From Smittia aterrima (taxonomy: Eukaryota; Arthropoda; Insecta; Diptera; Chironomidae): a DNA stretch of 64,000 bases. The notes beneath the pieces are model-generated. The model did not search any database and was not told where the DNA came from. It saw only the letters and a list, made by a program, of their open reading frames with translations. Location: the NCBI GenBank assembly GCA_033063855.1, contig CP093831.1, positions 372,001-436,000 on the forward strand, written 5' to 3'. This document shows, one piece after another, positions 21,307 through 33,300 of the stretch. The translations under genes were made by a program, and so were the position numbers. Within the stretch, counting starts at the first letter, position 1; every line of letters starts with the position of its first letter.

Positions 21307-24300
21307 TTACAACCAAGGTTGATACGACGGATCCATTCGGCATAAGTAATCAGGATTTCTTGCAAGCTGTACAAGTTGAGCCATCTTATTGCCTTCATTG
21401 TGATCAAAGTTCGAAAGTAATGTAAGACGCTCGACGATTTGATTAGTGCCTTTGTTAATAACTTGAATCACGTTCTCGATATTTATCTCGCTAAAGCTTT
21501 TATCTTGAGACAGATCTTCGTTGGGATCGATTGCTTTGGTGTTCATTATCTGTTTGCGGTAAATAGTGATGATTTCGTCACGCAGAATGGTTCTTAAGAC
21601 TGTGGAAAGCTAAAAACAAAAATATTCATAAGAACTTTTTTCAATAATAACATTAGAATAAGCTTACTTGGAAATTTGGTTGCAAGAAACATCGAGCAGT
21701 AGCGATGACAGAAGCTTGAAGAGGTCCAGAAACTCCAATATTTGTCAAAAATTCAACGATGTTTGGCGTCATACGGAATGGAACTGGTCTCGCTGAATTC
21801 AACTCGCCAGTAACATCATCAAGATCAAATTTGAAATACGATACGTTGACCAAGCCGGAATCTTGATGAAGATACATCATGTCGGCGTTTAATCGAGTAA
21901 GGTGGAAAGCGTATTCAATTATGCAGCAGAGTGAGAGTTGAAGCGTAAACACTTTTCTAAAAGTCCAATAGTCTGTCGCAGAATTGAAAGTTCTCGAGGC
22001 CCAATCCTTCAAAACAGTTTTAGGAATCATGTTGCTTTGAATATCTTTAAAAATATCACGAAGCGTGACATGTGTTGTTTGGGATCCGCGTTGTTGAATC
22101 TCAGCCAATCTTTCGTAATATCTTGTGATAGGAGCATCGTGTTCAATGTTAAGTCTTGAGCAGTAATTCTTCAATATTTCAAGGAGTGATATGCTGGATG
22201 GATCATCTTCGACAAGTCGCATTTGGGGTGAAACTGCTACGACACGAGGAACTGTGATATGCAAGAATCTTTTGCTTGTTTCCTTAGTTTTTGTCAAGTA
22301 GCTGTTTAACATTCGAAGAAGCTGCAAAACTCTTTCTTCTCGACGTGCATCAACTAAGCCTGAATCGTTCACGACAAGATAAGGGTAAATCTGAAAGTAC
22401 ATCAAAGATAAAAAAAAAAGATTAAATAAATGGGTTCCTTATCTAATCGCTAATCGTTTGTCAATTAAATTTTTCAGTTGGTTTCTGAGTGTCATGTAAT
22501 AGAGATGTGCAAGGATATTATCTTATTTTTAGTTTTAGTTTTTTCATTTGCTGCAACTCATGAAGAACTAAATGACAGAAACGTTCAATGGGATTATGAA
22601 GACCCTCGTTGGGAAACGGAGAAACCAAATTGGTGGGACGAGGCTAATTTTGTTCCTCCTAGTGGTCCCACTGAAGAAAAACAAAAAGATTTTTGGATGA
22701 ATCATGGTCAAAAGCTTCTTGAGAAGAAAACCAAAACGAAGCTGAACCTAAACAAGGCAAAGAACTTGATTATATTTATTGGAGATGGAATGGGTATATC
22801 CACCCAAATGGCAGCTCGAGCGTACATTGGCGATGAAGGTGCTGAACTGTCATTCGAAAAGTTTTCTTACTCCGGATTATCGAAAACTTATTGTATCAAT
22901 TATCTGGTAGCCGATTCGGCTTGTACTGCAACAGCAATCTTGACTGGCGTTAAAAACAATTTTAATGTTCTTTCTTTAAGTGGCGACGTATCTGTTAGAA
23001 ACTGTACAGCTCAACGAAATAATAATACACACGTGGATTCAATATTTAAATTTGCGCAAGATAGCGGAAAAGCAACAGGCATTGTCACAACAACTAGAAT
23101 AACACACGCTACCCCTGCTGCAGCGTATGCGAAATCTGCATCACGTTATTGGGAAACAAACGAAAGAGTTCCCGATGGCTGTGATGATATCGCTCATCAG
23201 TTAATTCATGGAGAAATTGGATCGAAACTCGATATCGTTTTAGGAGGTGGAAGACGCTCGTTTTATCCAAATACCTTCATCGATGTTAACTCTGAACGAG
23301 GGTCAAGAACTGACAAAAGAAATCTTATTAAAGAATTTATGAGAAAACACAATGAAACAGGAAGAAGACCATCTTTTGTTCAGAACCGCGTAAGTAACTT
23401 TTACATTATAATAAGAACATTTCAATTATATGTTTGACTCCAGGATGAATTAATGAAACTGCAGTTTAATAAAACCGACGTTGTACTTGGAATTTTTTCG
23501 CACAGTCACATGCAATATCAGTTGCTTTCCAATGGATTGAATCAACCAAGTCTTATAGAAATGACGGCAAAAGCTTTAGAGAAGTTGAAACAAAACGACA
23601 ATGGATACGTTCTATTAGTGGAAGGAGGAAGAATTGATCACGGTCATCATGAAACAAGAGCAAAGTTGGCATTGGAAGAAACTGTTCAGTTTCATAAAGC
23701 TGTTGAATATGCTAAGAAGAATACCAATGAAGACGATACTTTAATTGTTGTAACAGCTGATCACAGTCACGTTTTCACCGTTGGCGGTTATCCAGTAAGA
23801 TATTGTTCACTTTTGAACGGAAACATACAAACTCTGTATTTCAGCCAAGAGGCAGAAACATTCTTGGCGTAGGAGACTTTTCTCGTCATGACCAAATGTG
23901 GTTTTTCACAGCATCTTATGCAAATGGGCCTGGTTACAAAGATCATACTAAAGAAACAGGTGGAAGAGTAAATCCAAGAGGACTAAATTACATGAATACG
24001 GAGTTCAGACAACCAACAACTGTTTCAAAGGAGGAAGAAACACATGCGGGAGAAGATGTTGGCGTTTATGCGAGTGGACCTTTTGCGCACGTAATTACGA
24101 AAATTTTCATAACATCAATAAGTAAAATTTTACATATTTTTGTTAGATTTTCAGTGGAGTCTATGAGCAGAGCTATATCGCACATGCAATTTTATATGCA
24201 ACGTGTTTGGGCCCAGATGAGTTTCTGAAAAATCCCGAATGCCTTCGAGGCTCTTCCAACAAATCATCTTTATCATTGCAGATCGTTTTGAGTTCAATTA

Positions 24301-27300
24301 CTGTAATTTTAATATCTTGGAAATTCTTACCTTTCCATTCGTTCCTCGAATAAAGAGACGACGAGCTGAAGTATTGTGTTTCTGAACTATTTCCACTCGA
24401 GGCATAAATCTTGCAATCTTTACGTGGTAGTGCGAATGACGGGGCAATAAAAGTTCTCCCGGAAGATCCACTTCAGCTGTTTTTTGATTGAAGTTTGACA
24501 AGAATCGACATTTCTCTTCAATCAAGAATGATCTGAGGACGAAAATAATGATTTATAACTGATTTAAAGTGTGTGAAAATATTAACTTTGAACTTACTTT
24601 GGGAGCTGTTTAGTTTTCGTGTCCAGAATTTTAATCCAAATTTTCAGTTTTGTTATGAGATTTTGCATTTTTGTTGAGTCTGGTTGTGAAAAATCGAAAT
24701 CGCTTGTGAACTGTCCCTTGAGTTTTTGGAAAACTGGGTCTTGCACTGTTGCTTGAGCACGTCGAGCAAGAGACTCTGAAGCAGATGATCCCGCCAAGAC
24801 CGTTGTGTTGTTTGTTATGTTTTCAATCCCAATACCAAAAGTTGAAACAAGTTTGCGAACAAAATTTAATGTATGTGGAGTTATAGTGGCTTCGTTGACT
24901 GATCCGCATTTATCAAAAGCGATGGCGTAGCACTTTGCCAAGCCTTGTCGCAACTGTCTTAAAACTTCCTCGTACCAGTTCTCTCGGAACCAAACCATCT
25001 GATCAACAATTCCTTCGAGAGAGCTGAGTGTTGTTGGATGAATATCACGTTGCATGTGCATGATCTTTGAGCAGCGATACATCGGAGGAGTTGCTTTGAT
25101 AGTTTGAGCAGCTTGTGGTTGGGATGCGCCTTGAGATCCAGACGAAGTTGACATTCCTTGTGATTCTTGTAATGCCTGCGATTGGTCCGCAGTTTGTTGA
25201 TTTTTTGCCATAGCCTGTTCGACGCTCTTATATCTCTCGCGTTGTTCAATTTTCAGCATCAAGTACAGGGTTCGAATCGGGAAATAGACAGCTTGAGGGA
25301 AAGCTCTTGCTATGTTGCTGAGAAGATTCATGATTATATCGCCTTCATATTGAATCAAGCAGTTTAGAAGTTGTGGAATCCAAGGTAGCCACTGAATTGG
25401 AGGGATTGCTTGACCGTACTTTTCTAGTATATCCATCATCTCAACACGAGTTTCTTCATAGGTCAGCAACCAAAGAATCTTCGCAAAATACTTTCTAGAC
25501 TTGCACTCGTTTGATTGGCGACATGCGTGAAGGAAGCAAGTCATCGCAGATACACCAACTGATGTGTTCCTTGGATCCCTCGAAAAGCTCGATTCTAAGT
25601 AGTCACCCCATGTTGCCCATGCTTTTGTAAGTGAGTCACCAAGTTGAACAGCAACACTGAATGCTTTGTTTGCTTCCTCAGATCGGGACATTTGCGATAG
25701 AAGCGTTCCTTTCAGTACATACAGCTCTGCAATCAATTCAGGCTTAAAGTACTTTATATTCGTGGTTTCAATTGCTTCCAAAGCTTCAGTGAGAGCTCCT
25801 TGATCTTGTGTATTGTTAGCAATTTGAATGTTACACTTAACATCTTGGCGAATTTTCTGGAAACAGTCTGCAAGCGGTACCGTCGGAATCGTATGAATTC
25901 TCGAAAGCAGATTGTGGCAAACGCTAGTTAGATTCTGTTTACGTGCTACTTTTCCAAACTGAATTATAGTCTGAGCTGAAGCGTGTGGCCCTAAATCAGA
26001 ATTTCCCATACTATCCGTGATAATTTGATAGTGATGCTGACGCCAAGTGAAAATATCGCTCCAATGCGACAAGTCATCTGCAATAACCGGAAGCCGATTT
26101 CGCCAAGTCTTTACAACTGCTTTCATATCTGGAACTTTTAAAGGTTGCTGATGAATTTGACTTGCTTCTTGAAGTTCCATGATTTGCTGCGCAGATTGAA
26201 GAATCGGTAGATGAATGTGAGACACAATTGGTGGCAGCCGACGCCACTCTCTCATACACAAAGCCGAGGAAATCTCAACATACTTTTCCACTGATGGCAA
26301 ATGTAAAGGCTCTTCTTGATTGAGAATGGCAAGATATCCTCGATATAAGCTTACTTTATGCCCCATTTGCTTCGGACTGGTCTGCTCGACTTTTAGAAGT
26401 GCTTGTTTCATCAAATTCCAGTCTGGAACTCTCCATGCGCTGTCCATAATCAAAAATGCATGTTTATCTTTATTTGACTGACCATATTCGAGAAGGATGT
26501 TCCACTCATTCAACTCTTTTGTGCAACGAATCCAGTGATTTTCCCAAAGCAAGATTTCACTATTCATATCAGCTGCTATACTTCCGGAAATTGTTTCTTG
26601 CTTGAATTTTGTCATGCACAGATCGTACATATTTTGAGCTTCTTCGAAATAGCCCATTTGTTCATAAGCAATGGCAGCATTTGTTTCAGGATATTTTGCA
26701 TATTTTTGCCAAAGTCCAGCCCACAAATCTTCTTCATAAAGAGCTGAGTACATTTGCGAAAGCGGTTCAAGAACGATTGATGCTGCACCATTGCTGCCAC
26801 TAGCATTTGAACTTGCGATTTCATTTTGGAGCTCGATGTCGAAATCATATTCGCTACGGTACTCTGTGCTAACCGCCGTATCTCTTCGGTTAGGCCATTC
26901 TAATGCCATGTCTTCAAGCATCAATGTCATTCGATGCCAGAGGTTGTGTGCTTTACCCAAGTAGGTCATCAAACTTGGAGGAATATAGACAGGCGGCTGA
27001 CAGCGGGAAAGTGCTTCTACGAAAGTATTCAAAGCGCTTGGATGACAATCCTTTTGAATGACGTGTGTACCAGACGAAAGGAACGCGACACACTCGCGAT
27101 CGAGGGATTGTTGCTGGCCCTCGTCAAGAATAGACCACAGTCGAGGAAAAATGTTGAGCCAAACTGATTCAGCCAGATTTGTATCCATATGACATAGTTG
27201 AGCGGTAGCTATTAGCAACTGTTCTGTTTTAACTTTTCGTGATGCTTCTAAAAAGTCTGCTTGTCGATTGATAAGTTTTGAGAGAATTGCGCCACGGTTT

Positions 27301-30300
27301 TCCACAGGTCGTTCACTTTCCTCCCTTCGAGATATGTTGGTATCGACACTCATTTCCATGTCAATTGCGTCTTCTTTATCCTCCAAAATATTCAAGTCGT
27401 GTTGATCTGGTTGAAGAGAAGTGTAGATAACAAAGTTGTTCTTTTCTTCCGAGTCTGCTAAATTGATGACTGATGTAATACTTGGAAGCAAATGTGTATC
27501 GTTTGAGTTCTTGATTTGCGAGTGAGTAGTGTTTGTTGTGAGAATAAGTAGCTCGATGCACTGCTTTATCCAATAATGATGTTGTATCGAGTCCCACGAG
27601 TGAGAACAAACAATGTAGAGCAATCGGTCATGCAATTTACGACGCATGGAGCCATCAAATACTTCAAAGAATTTGCTACGGATGCTTGGTTGAGAACAGC
27701 GTAATCCAGCGAGAAAAGCTTGCTCAAGTTTTGACGTTAATTCACTGACCTTCAGTTGGTCGTCACGATAGATATAATTAACCAACTCTAAGAATTGTGC
27801 GTTGAGCTCTTGATCTTCAGAGAATCTTTTCTCAACGTAATGCATCAGCTTTACCAACAAGATTGATTTTTCACGTAAGGTGGGAGCTTGAAGAACTGTC
27901 ACGGGCTTGTTCTTCATCCATTCCTCGATCATCTTTATAATTGCTTTGATAACTTTTGGTTCTGTGCTCTTCTCAATAAGACCTACTAAGATTGTTCCGA
28001 TAAACATTTTTCTTAACTCAACTCCCATAACAATCACTCGATTCTTCACAAGATCAAGTGAAAGAATAAGAAGCTCAAGAGTTATTTCTGTATTGTTGTG
28101 CGATGGAGCAGCAGGTTGGACAGTAGTTTGACCAGGGATTGGCTGTGGTTGTTGAGGCTGCGTCGTCGGGCCGATATGTTCTTTCTTAAGTCGCTCTAGT
28201 ATGTGCATAAACGGAACAATCAAGCGATCAATATATGACTGATTGTTGCTACAAGCTGCTTTGAGAATCATCAAAGTACCAAACAACGTTGTTGGATTTG
28301 CCTTTGGATTCTTTTCGAACTGTGTAAGACCATCACAAATAGTCTTACTAATTGTAGCATATAATTGTTCCATTTCGTCGTGATTTCGATCAGGTGGAAA
28401 GATTGACATCAACTTTGTTAGTAATGTATGCATCGTCTTGATAACTTTAGCATTATGACTTGTGACACAAACTGATAAACCTCGTTGCAATGGCCGGAAA
28501 ATTAGAAGAAGTTGATCACGACGCATACATCCGAGAATGAAAGTAAGAAGTTCCAAACCCGTCTGTTTAAATAAAATAAAATGAACCAGTTTTTACTTTT
28601 TGAAGCAAATTTAAAGTTAAATGAAAGAAACTTACGAGAATGTTGACGATGCTTGCTGGAGTTGGTTCAGGAGATATGAAAACTTTATCTAACCATTGAA
28701 GTTTTAAATCGCAAGTTGTGAGCCACACATCAGGATCCATTACACGTTTTATAAGCGTAATACAGCGTCTCGTAAGAGTTTCACCAGGAGTGACCATACC
28801 CGGAATTGGAGGCTGTACGTCACCCAATTGACATGCCAGACGGAAAAGGAAGTTTAACGCTGAATCGCATTGGTTACGATCGATTGGTCTCGAGTATTCT
28901 TCACCGCGAGGCTGTGGAACTACAACAGCAACAGTAACTGTGGATGGACCTGGAACATCTCCGACTGCTTGCTTCTTTCTTGTGTCATCATCTTGTAGCG
29001 TTCTTTTTATTCCTCCTTGTGTTCCACTTTTTTCACTTGACACAGTAGTGTCGTCGTCAGAAACGCCATCAGATTCTTCTTTAATTCTCTGCAGCTCCCA
29101 TTTGATGACCACTTCAGCTAGTTCGACAGCAAGCTTTCGATAGTCAATCGACCCATTTGGCGAGAACCCAAGACGATTCATAGAGGAAATCATTTGCTGT
29201 ACAAGCTGATGACGAACAGGATAATAAACTTTATGGTGGCGCACAATCAATTGAAGAATATGATGAAGTTGTTGCATTGCGTGACCCTCTTCCAAAATTA
29301 TTTTCTTCGTCCAATGGGTCAACATCTGATTGCCGTCTTCCATTCGCAGAGGCATTGCAGGCGTAAGAACTTCTAATGCTTGACGAACGACATGTCGAGC
29401 TTCGACTGCATGAGCTTTGAGGAGTGAGTGGAAAACTTGTAAGACTATTCTCTTATTGATTGCTAGTCGAGCTATGATGTGAGCAAGAAGCAGATGTCCA
29501 TGATAACGAGCTGCTGGATCAACATAGTTCTTAGCAAGCAAGCAAGGCCATGCGAAAGTCATGAGTCGACGAAGCTTACTTCCTTCTTTTTTGCTGCTTG
29601 AACCACCATCGTGAATATGAGCCGATGAGCGTTCTACTAATAGGCAAGCTAATTGCAAAAGAGCAATTCGTAGTGGATCATCATCATCGTCCATTGACTT
29701 TTCAGGATCTATAACTTTGTTAATGAAAACTGAAACGATGTTGTTGTCATCTTCCTGATAAGGGTTTGGTGGTGCCCCAATCAAATCATTTCCTTCCTCC
29801 TTTTCGAAGCTGACAGCGAAGCTCGGAATAATAATTGTTGTCAAAATTTTTACTTTCAGATCGGTTGAAACATTCGGGTTTTTATAGTTTTCAACAAACA
29901 AGAAGAAGGCACTCCGCTTCCATTCAACGTTGTATGTTTTGCAAACAGTATTTTGAACAAAATCACGAAGAAACTGAAAAAATAGGGAAAAAAATTATCA
30001 AGAATTAATTGATAAGATGAATTTAGTTTGAATAATGATTTTGTTCACGCACGCTTTGAAGCTTAAATAAGAGTTTCAGAGCGTTTGTGGTGTAAAGGTC
30101 AGCATAGTTGCCTTCCAAGCAGTTGATCCGGGTTCGATTCCCGGCAAACGCACAATTTTTTTTTAATTTAGAAAACTTACCTGGAAATCAGGAATAAATC
30201 TTATGCAGAGCACCTTCAATAAGTCGTAGAGGAGATTGATATTACTCGGAATTTTCTCGAAGTAATGAAGTAGAATTTTTGCAACTAAATGCCACAAGTC

Positions 30301-33300
30301 GCAGGTGATGTTTTCGTAGGCATTACAGCTTCCAAGCTCCCGAGACCAAATTAAGTTGAGAGCGTTCACAATTTTAATTTTCGAATGCAGCCATGCGTCG
30401 TTTAGTTCCACCAGAGTATGCACGATAAGGACGCCTTGATGTTGTGCTTCATTTTCTTCTTCTAAAGTGTAATCGGGTGTGCTTGTTTTGTCTTTTAAAG
30501 CGTTGGGTTCTGATGAGTTCTGGTGATCGCGATGTGTTTTGATCGCGATGAGTTCGACAAGACGATCTTCTCTATTTTCCATTATGTTCTTGAAAACATT
30601 TCCATCTTTGTGTTTCTTTAATAAGTAGATCAGGAAGCGATTGTATTGCATATTTTTGACGTTTGACTCGTTCAGAAAAATGTCCATAGTTTCTTCTGGA
30701 TAACGAATCAGGAACTTGACCAACGGAGTGCGGTAGGGACTCGATGGTTCTATCATTATGTCTTTTTCTGCAGCGAGAACTGGAGCAATTAAGCTTGGAA
30801 CGTACTTTTGTGTAGCAGCTGGAATTTGATGGAAGATTTCGATGATAGTAGCTATTTTCATTTCTGTTTCTCCCGTCTTGGAAACCTTCAAGAAGTTTTG
30901 GCTTTTATTTGCAGCCACAGAAGCTTGCAACATTTTTTTGATGATCTCCAATAATTGGTCACAAAACTTCTCATTAAACATCGACGGGAACAGTTGCGTT
31001 AAGTAAGACAATCGTTTGACGATATTGATTGTCAAATTACGATAATCACCGAGAGCTGTTAGAAGCGGACGAATGTTTAGCAGTAGAGAATCCTTTTCAG
31101 CTGATATTCCGAGATTGAACTTTTGCATACATTCAAAAGCGGTTTCTTGAAGCTCAGAATTCTTTTCCAACGCTTTGAACAGTATCGTGAAAATCTTTTC
31201 CCTGATAGTCTTACGATCTTGCCCCAAATAATGACAAGCGGCCAAGGCTCGAAGTGCACTTTTCCTCAATGGAATTAAGTTTGTAATGTTTTTGAAGCAA
31301 TCCAATTTGCTAAGGAACACATCATCGACTTCGGCAAGTGTTACTACTTCATGGAAGAAGAATTTGTGCTGCACAATACTGAAGTCAAGTGTGAATAGTT
31401 TTGGCTCCAATGTAGTACAAAAAGTGTTGGCATCCATCAAACCAATTTGAGCACCAGCTGGTTGATGCTTCAATAAATGTTTCTTTGGTGGTACTATATC
31501 TTCGAGAACTTCTTTGTGAGGCAGCATAACTTCAGTCACTGATATGTTTTGCAGTTTAGCAATTTGTCGAAGCGAAGACATTGCGGTCTCACGAACCAGT
31601 GTATGTGGACTTGTAATTCTACGAACTAATTCGTGAGTAACATCAAACATTGCTTTACGTTGAATCACTAACAAATCTTCGTTCTTGCACTCTTTATCTG
31701 GTGGGGCCATACAAATATTGAGCATATTTTCGAGATACGATTTCGACATGTCAATTGCTCCACTGGATACTTCGCCGGTTAAGTCCATGATGACAAATAG
31801 GTAGGCTTTCAGGAAAGTGTAAAGATGTTGATAAAGCCATCGCATGGACATGTGTTCGTATAAGAATTTCAATGCGATGCATCCTCCCATTTTTGCGTAC
31901 CATGGTCTCTCGTAGCAAAGATTAGCCATTTTTTCAGCTAAATATTGCATGATAGGAAGTCGGCAAGCTCGTTCCTTCGTGCCCATGACATCAGTTGCTG
32001 TTTTCAAAATGAGAACCATTGCGAAGTTCGCAGCTTTGCACAATTCCTTTTCTTCGTGTCCCATGATAGCAGCTAAAGCATCGATCAGAACTAGTGGATC
32101 CAGGCTATTGTAAGATTGATTATGTTTGAGCGGAAACGGTCCCGCTTGTTGTGCGATTGCTACCATTGTGTAATGACGAACAACGTCAATCACTGTCGGT
32201 AATACTGATTGACGAAGCTCTTTAGTCGCAGCAGCCACAAACATAGCTGTCAATGCAGTTTGATGAGTTTTTCTTGCTTGATTTTCTTGGAAATGCGAGG
32301 GCGTAATCGTAGTGTTGGGAATGTTGCCTTCCGTGAAGCTTGGATGTGTAAAAAGCTTCTGCAACATGTGTTTTTCATCAGCCAAGGAAATTGAAGCCGA
32401 TAAATAGCAACGTATTACTTCCCAACTTTGAGCCCAATAAAATGGATCTGTCGATGATGTTTTCAAAGCAATGAATGCCGTCTCGATAACCTTGTCTACA
32501 GGAAAATCAATTGGTTTTCTTTGTTCTTGGAAGTATGCTACGACCGCTGGTGCTGGGGTATCCTTGACATTATATTCAAGTCTTTGTGGTTCAATCATCA
32601 TCTTGCGGTTTCCGCCTCCAAACTTACCAAGAACTCTGAATGCGACTAGAGCTGCGCTGTCAGTATTTCGTAGCGTTCTCCATAAAGCCTGCATCAGATC
32701 TGCTCGAACGGGTTGAATGTGATCGTATAAGAAATCTGGCTGAAGATTATCGACGCACAACTCAAGAGTTCTCAATCCTTGATTAACGAGTGTAGGCGAT
32801 CCGTTTAAAGCCGAGACAAGAGGATCCATTAACATTGGCAAGTATGGCAAGAGCGATGACAATCGAACTGGCACAGTTAGGCAGAGCTCGACAAACAGAT
32901 CCTTCATATGTTGTTTGTGGAATCCACTTTGCAAACGATTTAGTCCTTCAAGAAGATTTGGAAGAAGTGGAAGGAACTCCTTATAAAGTTTATCATGACT
33001 TCCTCCTCCTATGGATCTAAACAGTGCACGAAGTAGCAGGAAATAGTTGTAGGGTTCTTTCGCAGTCATGGCGAGTTCCATCGATCGGTTGACAATGCTA
33101 TGCAAGTGTGGTCGAAGCATTTGTTCGTTTTCGTTCGCAAACAAACTCACACTCCCGAAAACTAACTTGAACAATCGTAAATACAGATTTGATCTCTCAA
33201 TGTTGGATCCCATTTCTTCCATACGTTCCAACAGATATTCGATAAGTACTGTGGCGAATAGAGGAGATGTTGTTGGAGATGCCAAAAATGAGTTTGCAAT

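Noticed and set aside
24153..24154. TTTTCAG as acceptor for the last alkaline phosphatase exon
   Set aside because: It shifts the frame to an early stop. The upstream TTGTTAG at 24145-24146 restores IFSGVYEQ and the hydrophobic tail.
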